A DNA stretch of 64,000 nucleotides from Drancourtella massiliensis (lineage in GTDB: Bacteria > Bacillota > Clostridia > Lachnospirales > Lachnospiraceae): positions 1 to 64,000 of the forward strand of contig NZ_JACJKH010000009.1 of the NCBI RefSeq assembly GCF_016900655.1, read 5' to 3'. A program made the translations under genes and the position numbers. Below the pieces are notes generated by a model. That model did no database searches. It saw nothing but the letters and a program-made list of their open reading frames with translations, and had not been told where the DNA came from. Below, in pieces: positions 52,893 to 60,760 of the stretch (positions are counted from its first letter, which is position 1; every line of letters begins with the position of its first letter).

Positions 52893-53105
52893 GTGTTAGT
52901 ACATTAAAGTACTAAACGATTACATTGTAGTGTCCCTGATATTCCCCCAAAGTATCAGCGACGTCTCCAATTCTTATATACATCCTCTATTTAAGAGATT
53001 CCCCAGTTTTGTATATGTAGAAACTACAATGTAATCAGGAAAACCTCTCAATGACATACCAAAATGAAAGGGCGGATGCGATCGCGTATCCGCCTTTTCA
53101 TTTTC
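52893..53105 (+). ncRNA. Candidate structured small RNA (~205 nt), class undetermined
   Basis: Bounded by a near-consensus promoter and a strong terminator, with no plausible ORF. A 5' hairpin pairs TTAGTAC/GTACTAA (52896-52915). A 14-bp perfect closing stem pairs GATTACATTGTAGT (52918-52931) with ACTACAATGTAATC (53023-53036). Inside it are a CTGATA/TATCAG hairpin and an ATATACA/TGTATAT stem holding CTCT/AGAG. The rod with a large interrupted interior is reminiscent of 6S RNA, but I cannot assign a class from sequence alone. It does not match tmRNA, RNase P, SRP RNA or T-box patterns that I know. Confidence 0.6.
53071..53105. terminator. Bidirectional terminator between the small-RNA candidate and the HExxH gene
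   Basis: GGCGGAT/ATCCGCC stem (53071-53094) enclosing GCGATCGCGT, followed on the plus strand by TTTTCATTTTC. It is flanked on the other side by a run that reads CTTTCATTTTGG on the minus strand, so it can terminate the leftward gene ending at 53113 as well. Confidence 0.85.
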
Positions 53106-53112
53106 TTCTATA

Positions 53113-53958
53113 TTATGCAGGTAACTCTTTCCCCGCAAACCGGGTGTACTTTTCCAACAGTTCCGCGGCCCCCATCGCTGCGATCTCCCGGAGATCATTC
53201 TCTTTCATCATCCATCTCACGAACCGGCATCCCAGATAATAGCCTACATCCGAATAGCCGCAGAAATCGCACCAGTCTCCAAAGAAATCCTGCGTACTTT
53301 CCTCCTGCTCCAGGCGTCTCCCGTATTCCTCCTTAATCATCGGCTCCTGCTCCTGACACCATGCAAGCCATCCATTCTCATCCTGATGGTAATACCTCTC
53401 ATCTTTGCTTAAGATCTGCTCGCATACCATGGCAATTCCCTCCTGCCAGAGCTGGAGCATCGACTGCCTGCTCTGTGTATGCGCCGGGAACTCCAGGTTC
53501 CCGTATATCTCATGCCAGATATGTCCGATCTCATGGTACAAAAGTGCCTTCAGCTTCTCCTCGCTGTCCCAGTTCAGTTCCAGAACCTTTTCCACGCCCA
53601 GCAGAACGACCTTCTTCCCTCCAAGGAACGTCACCCATCCCGCCGCATTGCAAAGTCCCAGATATAAAACAACCGTCACTTCACATTCCTTTTCAAACAG
53701 GACCGGAAGGCGCTCCTGAAGCTCCGCCACAACACGCTCAAACCTGCTGCCAAGATGCCGGATCCGCTCTGGTTCCCCCAGTACTGTCTCAATTACCGGG
53801 AGGACATCCTTTTCAAACTCATACTTTGCCGTATCTTCTTCACAGAGTTTAGGAAGTTCCGGATGGATTGCTCCTGCATAGTCCCGCCATCTTTGCTTGT
53901 CAAAATGAGAATCCGGAAATGTAGAAAGAATCTCCGGAACAGTATTGACTGTTTTCAT
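53113..53958 (-). CDS. Putative zinc metalloprotease (HExxH), function unknown
   Basis: A 281-aa soluble protein. The motif LYHEIGHIWHE (about residue 140-150) is a zincin signature with an additional His, and a Glu-containing helix follows (WQEGIAMVCEQ), which may give the third ligand. It resembles DUF2268-type predicted Zn-dependent proteases in arrangement, but the family is not certain. No signal peptide or membrane segment, so it is probably cytoplasmic. Standing alone between the small-RNA terminator and the S41 gene. Confidence 0.7.
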   Translation of the reverse strand: MKTVNTVPEILSTFPDSHFDKQRWRDYAGAIHPELPKLCEEDTAKYEFEKDVLPVIETVLGEPERIRHLGSRFERVVAELQERLPVLFEKECEVTVVLYLGLCNAAGWVTFLGGKKVVLLGVEKVLELNWDSEEKLKALLYHEIGHIWHEIYGNLEFPAHTQSRQSMLQLWQEGIAMVCEQILSKDERYYHQDENGWLAWCQEQEPMIKEEYGRRLEQEESTQDFFGDWCDFCGYSDVGYYLGCRFVRWMMKENDLREIAAMGAAELLEKYTRFAGKELPA

Positions 53959-54053
53959 ATGCTCCGCCTCCTGTCTTTCATCAAACAGAACGATCTGTTT
54001 CTTCTATTATAATATAGCAAACGGACAGGCGAGGGAGTGCAAGTGGTTTCCGT

Positions 54054-55334
54054 TTATTGCCGGTTCAATAATTCTACTGCTTTATCATACGCATCCTCTG
54101 ATGATGTCTGGACATCCGGCACAAGCATGTCTTCGTTGTTGGAACTGTCGGGGCGTGTAAACTTTTTGTATGAAACCGACATAACTAAACCCGAATTTTC
54201 TAATTGAAACATCAAAATATCACCATAGGAATTCGGCTTATTAGTGCTTGGTTCTCCGACAATTTTTCCCAATTTTCCGTCTCTCACCCAAACACAAAGC
54301 ATCGTTGCCGAACTAAATGTGATATGATCAGACAGGACAATCAACTGAACATCCTCATTCGCTTTAGCCATGAGTGTCGATCCCTTTGTTTCAATTATTC
54401 CGTGATCTATTGGAACTCCTCCCTGTTCTTTCGCTTCTTTGGAAAATCTGATAACACTTCCATAGTAAGGCTCCCTCATTCCCATTGCTTCCAAAATCCT
54501 TAAGCAAGCATTCGAGTCCCCTCCCATATTCCCCCGTACATCAATAATGACTTTCGTACATCCATTTTCCACTGCTTCTTCCAGTTTTACCGCAATTTCT
54601 TCCAGTGTCTGATCAACTTCACAGGTATTGAAATCTACCACAAAAATATCACCTTCAGTAAAACAATTGTTTGTCACTTCTTCGGTGGATCTACCAACTT
54701 CCATAAAGGAGTAGATCCGTTTTGTGCCATCCGAGAATTCTACCTCTACCTGATCATTCTTCGATACCGCTCCACAGAATTTTAGAATCGTGTTCACTGC
54801 AAGATACTTTTCTCTGTTCTGTTCTTCTGCTGCTGCATTCTCCGCCACGATCATTTTATCGATTTTTTCGTATATTTTCTCTACATCCACTCCTCCAACT
54901 TTTTCTACATAAAGCCCGGTCCTTTTCCCATTTTCCCACAGATATGATTTTCCGTTTTCATAAGAAGCAGGTATGTCTAATACTTTTATTTCTCCAGGAT
55001 CCTGAATCCTTGTATGTGCATCGCGAAGAGAACTCATGTACTCTGCCGTTGCTCCCCAGAATTCCCAGACAGTCATACCCGACTGTGTCTGACTGATGTA
55101 TGCTTTTTTCGCTTCCTTATATTCCGACTGATCTTCCTCCAATTCAAAGAACGGATGTACATCTTCCACATATTGAATCGCCTGTTTCCTGTCTTCCTCC
55201 ACCTGTGTTTTAGTCAGCAGACCTCCTTCTTCCGATATTGCCGTCCCCTGCCATGCACATCCTGCAAGCACTGCCGTCATCGCAAAAGCCAGTACCGCCT
55301 CAATCCACTTCTTTTTAAATCTCCAAAATTTCAT
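54054..55334 (-). CDS. S41-family peptidase, lipoprotein
   Basis: A 426-aa protein with an N-terminal hydrophobic segment ending in the lipobox LAGC (Cys about residue 26), so it is probably tethered to the outer face of the membrane. The C-terminal half shows the S41 tail-specific protease core: KVIIDVRGNMGGDSNACLRIL, IVLSDHITFSSATM (with the likely catalytic Ser) and KIVGEPSTNKPNSYGD. I chose ATG 55334 with AGGAGG. A PDZ domain is not obvious. Its neighbour upstream (55364-56464) is another lipoprotein, 29 nt away, so the two are probably co-transcribed. Confidence 0.83.
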   Translation of the reverse strand: MKFWRFKKKWIEAVLAFAMTAVLAGCAWQGTAISEEGGLLTKTQVEEDRKQAIQYVEDVHPFFELEEDQSEYKEAKKAYISQTQSGMTVWEFWGATAEYMSSLRDAHTRIQDPGEIKVLDIPASYENGKSYLWENGKRTGLYVEKVGGVDVEKIYEKIDKMIVAENAAAEEQNREKYLAVNTILKFCGAVSKNDQVEVEFSDGTKRIYSFMEVGRSTEEVTNNCFTEGDIFVVDFNTCEVDQTLEEIAVKLEEAVENGCTKVIIDVRGNMGGDSNACLRILEAMGMREPYYGSVIRFSKEAKEQGGVPIDHGIIETKGSTLMAKANEDVQLIVLSDHITFSSATMLCVWVRDGKLGKIVGEPSTNKPNSYGDILMFQLENSGLVMSVSYKKFTRPDSSNNEDMLVPDVQTSSEDAYDKAVELLNRQ

Positions 55335-55363
55335 AGACAATTTCCTCCTGCCAGCACTTCCAC

Positions 55364-56464
55364 TTAATCAACAACAAGTTCTTTCACATACCCCATTTTC
55401 TCAAACGAATTCTGATCCGTCCGGAAATATTTCCGCTCCACCGTACCATCCTCTTTGATCAATTCCAGCATGTAGACCTGCTTTGCCTTTAATTTCATCG
55501 GGAAGCAATCTTCGCTCAATATTTCACTGCCAGGCGAAGCCTCTTTAAAGTCCTGATATGCATTTTCCAGCCGCCAATAATCTACATACTCATATTCGTC
55601 ACCAACAAACGAAGCGCCGAATCTTCCAAAATAAGACGCCTGATATTTTTTCCCCTGCGCTTCCATCTCTTCTGTAATAATCGGATCCTTTTCCTCCCCA
55701 TAATCGGAATATCCGCTCAGATCCGTAGTATGGAGGCGATCCCCATATTCTTCATGCAGCTGGTTTGCCATGCATGGCACAGTCTGTGTCAGCTCATCCA
55801 TTCCCTCAATATCCGTGTGTGCTCCTCCATAAATTCCCATAATTGGCGCTTCATCCATTGTTTCATATTCTTCTATGAAATTCTCTGCCATTTTATTTTC
55901 ACGATAGACCGGATCTGCCGAATGGTCATAATAGTATTTTCCTTGCTCCATATTCTCCTGAGTTTTTTGATAATCCTCGGAGTCTTTTTGGTCATGCTCT
56001 TCCAGATAATCGAGATACCACTGCCCTGATGTCTTATAATCATGCCCAATATCGGTACCATGAAATACAGTCTCAGGGTACTTCTCTTTTATGCTTTTGA
56101 AAAAATTGTATGTTTCAATTTCTCCACCATACGTTCCACTCCAGTTTTTCCACAGCATATAAAGAATTTCGTCATCTTCCGCCTGCATCCACGTATTCAG
56201 AAGCTTAGCATCATAATATGGATATTCCCCGAAAAGATCTCTCATTCCCTCTTTATAAAAGTCACCCCATATTTCCAGTTCTCGTTTTTGGATATATTCA
56301 TTAGAATGCGTTTCTCCGTATAGATAGATGCCGTCTGGTTTTTGCTCCTCCTGTTTTTCTTCTGCCCCCACACCTGTTTCATGCCCGCACCCGAAACACG
56401 CAGCAGCCATGACAATCACTAAAATCGCAACAAATACTCGCTTGTTCCAACCTTTTTTCTTCAT
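55364..56464 (-). CDS. Lipoprotein with GxxH and GGxH motifs (Tiki/ChaN/erythromycin-esterase-like fold)
   Basis: A 366-aa lipoprotein (lipobox AACFGC, Cys about 26). The motif YLYGETHSNEY after the signal and the later MGIYGGAHTDIEGM match the conserved GxxH and GGxH pair of the Tiki/TraB/ChaN/EreA superfamily. These proteins use Glu/His pairs for metal-dependent or esterase-like hydrolysis. No closer family could be named and the substrate is unknown. It is 29 nt upstream of the S41 lipoprotein gene. Confidence 0.65.
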   Translation of the reverse strand: MKKKGWNKRVFVAILVIVMAAACFGCGHETGVGAEEKQEEQKPDGIYLYGETHSNEYIQKRELEIWGDFYKEGMRDLFGEYPYYDAKLLNTWMQAEDDEILYMLWKNWSGTYGGEIETYNFFKSIKEKYPETVFHGTDIGHDYKTSGQWYLDYLEEHDQKDSEDYQKTQENMEQGKYYYDHSADPVYRENKMAENFIEEYETMDEAPIMGIYGGAHTDIEGMDELTQTVPCMANQLHEEYGDRLHTTDLSGYSDYGEEKDPIITEEMEAQGKKYQASYFGRFGASFVGDEYEYVDYWRLENAYQDFKEASPGSEILSEDCFPMKLKAKQVYMLELIKEDGTVERKYFRTDQNSFEKMGYVKELVVD

Positions 56465-56813
56465 TTACACTTTCCTCCCGTTCTATTGCTAAAATACCAA
56501 CTGCAATTCTATTTTGAATGTTCCAGCGTAACGTTATAAAATCTCTATAAGTATTTTACCTTGCGATCTGTAGTTCGGGCATTACACACACTTCTTCGCT
56601 TTATCGCTTTATACTTTTTTGTTCCACACCTTTTATTATACTGTAATCCCTCTCTATTCCCAGAAAAGAGCTCTTGCATCTTTGTAAAACACAAAATTTT
56701 TACCTGGCAACCATTGCTTGCATCGGAAACTGATACTTTCTTTCTCTTATTTACGCTCTATGCTATAATAATGAAGTCGAAAATTATCAGGGAATAATAG
56801 AAAGGAATCTCAG
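56465..56813. other. 349-bp intergenic region between divergent genes
   Basis: No ORF or RNA seen. It holds the ribosome binding site of the leftward lipoprotein gene and an extended -10 (56761-56769, TGCTATAAT) for the rightward gene at 56814. No clear promoter for the leftward gene and no strong inverted repeat. Confidence 0.6.
56761..56769 (+). promoter_or_regulatory. Extended -10 promoter of the degenerate CPBP gene
   Basis: TGCTATAAT with a perfect TATAAT hexamer, about 45 nt before the ATG. No convincing -35, as is common for extended -10 promoters. Confidence 0.55.
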
Positions 56814-57485
56814 ATGGATCAAAAAGAAAAAAAGAAATGGATGGCATTTTTTATTATCGGAATCACTTATTCATGTATACTTTATATTTTCAACATGTAT
56901 CATGTTTTATCTAAACCCGCTCCATCCTGGATCACCATGCTGTTGGATCACTGGTGGATTATTTATCTGCTCGAGTTCTTTCTCCCAGTATTTTTGATCC
57001 GCTTTTTCCTGCATGAACCATTAAACAGATATGGATTTCATTTTAGTCAGATTATTTCTCAGATACTTTTTGCTGTTTTCCTGATATTCCTTCTGATTTT
57101 TCTTGGTAATCCAAGTCGTTTCATCTCTCATCTTTTAGAAGTATGGAACATCTGCCTGATCCATATGAGATATCATTATCTACACACCTTTTTACCAGGA
57201 GCTGATTTTTTCCTGGCATTATTAGGCCAAAACATGCTTTATCATGGATTTTTGCTGACCTTTTTTCAGGATATCTTTCGCAATAAACTGGCTGGTGTTT
57301 TACTGGTCGGTCTGTTGTATGCATTATCTTCCGATATTTCTGCACTTAATCTTTTTTCATTTTGTCTCAGCTTTTTCTATGCTGTTTTATATGCTTCTAT
57401 CAGAACATTTGCTCCTGGGAAATGCACGATTTTTTCACTCACGTTCGCACAATATTTATCAGAATTTTACTGGGGCATTTACTAA
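56814..57485 (+). CDS. CPBP/Abi-like membrane protein lacking the catalytic glutamates
   Basis: A 223-aa protein with about seven hydrophobic helices. The segment QNMLYHGFLLTFFQDIFRNK and the following VLLVGLLYALSS align in pattern with the CPBP motifs EExxxRGFLL and FxxxH. Here EE is QN, the Arg is His, and the later His is Ser, so the usual glutamate-dependent protease site is absent. It may be a pseudo-enzyme with a scaffold or immunity role, or not a CPBP member at all. 106 nt upstream of the XRE gene, which has its own promoter. Confidence 0.5.
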   Translation: MDQKEKKKWMAFFIIGITYSCILYIFNMYHVLSKPAPSWITMLLDHWWIIYLLEFFLPVFLIRFFLHEPLNRYGFHFSQIISQILFAVFLIFLLIFLGNPSRFISHLLEVWNICLIHMRYHYLHTFLPGADFFLALLGQNMLYHGFLLTFFQDIFRNKLAGVLLVGLLYALSSDISALNLFSFCLSFFYAVLYASIRTFAPGKCTIFSLTFAQYLSEFYWGIY

Positions 57486-57513
57486 TCATCCAATATAAGG
57501 CATTTGACACTTA

Positions 57514-57542
57514 TTGTAATTTTCTGGAATTTATGTTAATAT
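57514..57542 (+). promoter_or_regulatory. Promoter of the XRE gene
   Basis: -35 TTGTAA (57514-57519), a 17-nt spacer and -10 TAATAT (57537-57542), about 49 nt before the ATG, with AAAGGAGG. Confidence 0.65.
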
Positions 57543-57591
57543 TATATCAGTTTCAGGCAATATTGATTTTGCTGAAAGGAGGAAGATAGTT

Positions 57592-58110
57592 ATGCAGATC
57601 GGAAGTTACTTAAAAGAGCATCGTAAAAGCCGGCATTTCACGCAAGAGCAAGTGGCAAATGAATTGCATATCAGCCGCCAGGCCATTTCCGCCTGGGAGA
57701 ATAATGCATCCTTCCCGGATCTGGAAAATCTTGTCCTCCTGAGTCAGCTTTATCAGACGAGCGTTGACAGTCTGATCGGCAATGTTACACCAGAGAATAC
57801 ACTCGATATACAAGAGCAAACGGCAGATCTCCAAGAAGTACTACCCTCTGCCGAGCCGGCCGTTACAGAGGCAACTTCCGGCGAAACTCCTGTTTCCAGT
57901 GCAGAAGATGCAGTAAATTCCAAATTGGAGAGCATTTTTCTCATTGTGCTCGCCATTGCCGCATTTGAGCTTCCTTTTTTGGGCGTTTTTCTTTTGATCT
58001 ATGTTATTAAAACAGTAAAATCCCGCCCATACTTTAAAGGAATTGTCCTTTTCATCTGTGTGGCATGTATCATTCACGATTTGATTTATTACGCCCAGTT
58101 TTTTTCATAA
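57592..58110 (+). CDS. XRE-family regulator with C-terminal membrane helices
   Basis: A 172-aa protein. Residues 1-62 are an HTH_3 domain (FTQEQVANELHISRQAISAWENNASFPDLENL). A Glu/Ala/Thr-rich linker (65-105) is followed by two membrane helices (about 112-134 and 143-165). The arrangement points to a membrane-tethered DNA-binding protein that may sense the envelope or the neighbouring membrane protein. It is 106 nt downstream of the CPBP-like gene, ended by the terminator at 58129-58168. Confidence 0.82.
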   Translation: MQIGSYLKEHRKSRHFTQEQVANELHISRQAISAWENNASFPDLENLVLLSQLYQTSVDSLIGNVTPENTLDIQEQTADLQEVLPSAEPAVTEATSGETPVSSAEDAVNSKLESIFLIVLAIAAFELPFLGVFLLIYVIKTVKSRPYFKGIVLFICVACIIHDLIYYAQFFS

Positions 58111-58128
58111 AACTACTATCAAAAAAGC

Positions 58129-58168
58129 AAACCCGAAACTGCTCTGTCTGATCCCGTTTCGGGTTTTT
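58129..58168 (+). terminator. Terminator after the XRE gene
   Basis: A perfect 11-bp stem (AAACCCGAAAC/GTTTCGGGTTT, 16-nt loop), followed by TTCA. The T-run overlaps the stem's final Ts. The rest of 58169-58401 shows no gene; a 9-bp inverted repeat ATACAGATA/TATCTGTAT lies at 58318-58358 near the end of the Rpn gene. Confidence 0.75.
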
Positions 58169-58401
58169 CATATCCCATTCTTCTCCTCTTAAAGAACAGT
58201 AGTTATCCGCTTCTAAGATCCAGCCAAAAAGAAAAAACACATTTGATAATAGAATTCCTCTGCTTTTCATTGAAATTCTGTCGAAATGACAGCGATTGAT
58301 GTGTACCATAGACAGTAATACAGATACAACAAAACATCCGTTTCTGTCATATCTGTATCCTATAATCAGCTTTTATAATAATTTAAATAGACCGATGCAT
58401 C

Positions 58402-59256
58402 TTACTCTTTGATTTTCTGCTCAAATTCCTCAACGGAACCGCATTCCAGAGCTATTTGGAACCATTGATCCAGCATTCCCGAATTAGTTTCCTTAGTAAT
58501 TCTTTCATTGAGTGATTCCGGGACTTTTCCGTACGCCGAAAGCACCTTTAAGACAAATTCAGCTTTACCTTCGACTCTTCCCCGGCTTCTTTCATCTCTC
58601 AGCATTTCTTCCAGCACCATGAATCTTTCCTCCATTTCCCGGCTCTGCTTCACATACGAAATAAACTCCTGAAGCTTCTGGACATAGGGATCTCCAAAAT
58701 CCTGTTGGCTCTCCTTTAGTCCTGCTCTGACAAATCTCAGAAATGTTACCAGTTTGCCCGGAACTTCTGCGTCATTCTTCCCGCGGGTATTCAGAAATAA
58801 AATCTTCCGTCCGTCTTCCAACGATGCTTCCTCTGTTTCCTGACAGACCGACTGAAAGGTATAGCGGTATTTTCCTGCTCCAAAAGGATCGAAATCGCAC
58901 AAAAAGATCACATAGGTATTGGGAAGTTCCGTGTAGTCCTCCCCGCTCATCAGAAGTTCCATATCCATCTGGCTCTGATAATAGCGGCTCCTTTTTCCTA
59001 AAACCGGCTTTTTCTCTGCCTGCATCTCAATATTGTAGTGTGTATGCTCCTCATCTCTGGCATAAACATCCAGGCGGACGCCCTTATATTCCAGATGGTA
59101 AACGATGCTCTTTTCCTTACTGACCTTAACCTGGTCGATCTCAATTTCCAGCACCATTTCCAGAAATTCCTTACAATTTTCTTCGTTTACCATAACGGCG
59201 CCAAAGAGAAAGTTATCCTTGATTGTCAGTTCCTGTAGTGTTTTTCTTTTTTTCAT
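58402..59256 (-). CDS. Rpn/PD-(D/E)XK-family nuclease-like protein
   Basis: A 284-aa member of the Rpn recombination-promoting nuclease/PD-(D/E)XK transposase-like family, widespread and multi-copy in clostridia. Family block: TIKDNFLFGAVM near the N-terminus, then RLDVYARDEEHTHYNIEMQ, with the nuclease-type Asp and Glu-x-Gln. A C-terminal helical tail (residues 205-284) is Glu/Lys-rich. I chose ATG 59256 (GGAGG upstream). Not an active IS as such; no inverted repeats found. It directly follows the proline reductase operon in the same direction, but has its own -10 TATAAT at 59293-59298. Confidence 0.8.
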   Translation of the reverse strand: MKKRKTLQELTIKDNFLFGAVMVNEENCKEFLEMVLEIEIDQVKVSKEKSIVYHLEYKGVRLDVYARDEEHTHYNIEMQAEKKPVLGKRSRYYQSQMDMELLMSGEDYTELPNTYVIFLCDFDPFGAGKYRYTFQSVCQETEEASLEDGRKILFLNTRGKNDAEVPGKLVTFLRFVRAGLKESQQDFGDPYVQKLQEFISYVKQSREMEERFMVLEEMLRDERSRGRVEGKAEFVLKVLSAYGKVPESLNERITKETNSGMLDQWFQIALECGSVEEFEQKIKE

Positions 59257-59302
59257 ATGAATCCTCCATGCGCAGAGGAATCCTATGCCTTTATTATACG
59301 AC

Positions 59303-59341
59303 GAAAGCAGGAAGAATTCCACCCGCAATCTCCCTGCTTTC
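59303..59341 (-). terminator. Hairpin after prdE
   Basis: Stem GAAAGCAGG (59303-59311)/CCTGCTTTC (59333-59341), loop of 21 nt, 29 nt downstream of the prdE stop. There is no following T-run on the minus strand, so it may stabilise the transcript end rather than terminate efficiently. Confidence 0.4.
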
Positions 59342-59369
59342 CTGTATTTTTCAACACATTTTCAATTTT

Positions 59370-59834
59370 CTATCGTTTTCGCATTTTCAGTTTCAGCATT
59401 GCCGTTGCTTTTCGTGCATCCATGGTGTCTACCGCATTTTCGCCGACCACGTCGGTCTCTACGCCCTTTGGATTTTTATTCATATCAACAATCGTATCCA
59501 TATACGGATTGGTCACCACGAACTGTCCGGCCGTTCCGGAAAAGTGGATTCCCACCACCGGAATGTCGCGTTTTCCGAGCTGTTCGATTGTATTGGCATA
59601 ATCGACATCGCTGTTTCCCCATCCGTCTGCAGAGATGATCACGCCGTCCGCGCGCATTCCTTCCGCCCAGACTGCCGCCCTGGTTCCCACCAGCACTTTG
59701 TCCTGCTGATCCTGTGGTGTTCCTACGATAAGAATTCCCATCAGATCCAGATCCTCATCGACTGACACTACATCCAGAAGCGGATCACGGAAGTTGTGAA
59801 GTGTTGTTTCTTTTGTCGAAGGTCCGATTCCCAT
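59370..59834 (-). CDS. prdE: Proline reductase cluster protein PrdE (PrdA C-terminal-like)
   Basis: A 154-aa protein that aligns with the PrdA segment just after its processing site: PrdE begins MGIGPSTKET where PrdA has CIGPASKEM after Thr414. Shared blocks include LDLMGILIVGTPQ (PrdA LDLCGVLFVGSPQ), GWGNSDVDYA and QLGKRDIPVVGIHF. It lacks the Cys that becomes the pyruvoyl group. The exact role is unknown; it may be a structural partner of PrdD. 27 nt after prdD, with AAGGGG as ribosome binding site. Confidence 0.9.
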   Translation of the reverse strand: MGIGPSTKETTLHNFRDPLLDVVSVDEDLDLMGILIVGTPQDQQDKVLVGTRAAVWAEGMRADGVIISADGWGNSDVDYANTIEQLGKRDIPVVGIHFSGTAGQFVVTNPYMDTIVDMNKNPKGVETDVVGENAVDTMDARKATAMLKLKMRKR

Positions 59835-59861
59835 TCTTTGTCACCCCTTTTCGTTCTTTTT

Positions 59862-60632
59862 CTACTGCATGGACCGCAGAATACCGTCCCGGTATTCGTT
59901 TGGTGTTACAAGGACCGGCATATTTCCCATATCAATGATGGAGCGTCCTCCTTCCACGCCTGATGGTTCTTTTGCGAAGAGATGCATGTCATACATAGCT
60001 CCCTGCCCGGCCACCTGTTTGATAATGAGTACTTTTTTCTTTCCCGGACGTACCACATCGTAATATTCGTGACGTTCTGTGCAGCGGTCCCCATGAAATT
60101 TCTTCAGCTGTTCCCGGAGTTCCTGGACAAATTCATCACATGCGCTGTGTGCCGCCGTTACCCCTGCCCGGATCTGACCCATTCCTTCCTGAAGCGTCAC
60201 ATCAAAGGCAATCATGATATCTCCTTCTCCTGGCGTCCCGGCTCTTCCGTAACAGATCTGCTCCTTCAGGTTTCCTTCCGAGGATCCGAATTCATGTGTC
60301 TGCTTTCCTACAGTATCCACGCCTGTCAGGATCACATAGACACCTGTCAGCGTATGAGTAATTCCTTCCCCGATATTTCCAAGTACTTTCGCTGAAATCG
60401 GGATAATGTCCATAATCGTATTGGTATACTGATCACGTTCTTCCGGTTTGATAATCCGGAAAGAAATATCTGATATATAGTCTTCTTTTCCACGTTTGTA
60501 GCGGTCTGCGCTCTCTTTATTCACAGTCAGCACGCCGCTTTCCTCCACCTTGTTCTCCTCGCCCCACATAGCTTCCCGTATGTGGTAGGCTTTAATCACA
60601 AGCCGGCGGAGCTGTTTTGTCTCTTCTCCCAT
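59862..60632 (-). CDS. prdD: Proline reductase cluster protein PrdD (PrdA N-terminal-like)
   Basis: A 256-aa protein that aligns with the middle of PrdA (about residues 168-413): shared blocks are TNTIMDIIPISAKVLGNIGEGIT, GVDTVGKQTHEFGSSEGNL, HPGKKK-type PGKKKVLIIKQVAGQGAM and NMPVLVTPNEYRDG. It ends at the residue just before the PrdA processing Cys. I chose ATG 60632 because AAAGGAA is at usable spacing; an in-frame ATG 45 nt upstream is alternative. Probably forms a PrdA-like complex with PrdE without pyruvoyl chemistry (inference). Confidence 0.9.
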   Translation of the reverse strand: MGEETKQLRRLVIKAYHIREAMWGEENKVEESGVLTVNKESADRYKRGKEDYISDISFRIIKPEERDQYTNTIMDIIPISAKVLGNIGEGITHTLTGVYVILTGVDTVGKQTHEFGSSEGNLKEQICYGRAGTPGEGDIMIAFDVTLQEGMGQIRAGVTAAHSACDEFVQELREQLKKFHGDRCTERHEYYDVVRPGKKKVLIIKQVAGQGAMYDMHLFAKEPSGVEGGRSIIDMGNMPVLVTPNEYRDGILRSMQ

Positions 60633-60703
60633 GGCATTTGATTCCTTTCCTGTTGATCCTTTTTTATCATAACACACTTTGCACTTTCAGAAAATGATAT
60701 TTG

Positions 60704-60747
60704 ATTTTCAAATGAAAATAGGGATCTGTACACTCTGTACAGATCCC
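60704..60747 (-). terminator. Terminator-like double hairpin between prdB and prdD
   Basis: An 11-bp perfect stem (GGGATCTGTAC 60721-60731/GTACAGATCCC 60737-60747, 5-nt loop), followed on the minus strand by TATTTTCATTTG. A second small stem (ATTTTC/GAAAAT, 60704-60719) comes next. It lies 14 nt past the prdB stop and would reduce readthrough into prdD. Confidence 0.7.
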
Positions 60748-60760
60748 ATAATGATTTGCA

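Noticed and set aside
52893-53105. Known classes for the small RNA: tmRNA, RNase P, SRP RNA, T-box
   Set aside because: No tRNA-like ends, no RNase P core, no SRP apical motif, no T-box sequence; only a 6S-like resemblance remains, unproven.
58318-58358. Inverted repeat ATACAGATA/TATCTGTAT as terminator or IS end
   Set aside because: No T-run on either strand and no second copy flanking the Rpn gene.
58402-59256. Rpn-like gene as an insertion sequence with terminal repeats
   Set aside because: No terminal inverted repeats or target duplications were found; treated as a stand-alone family gene.
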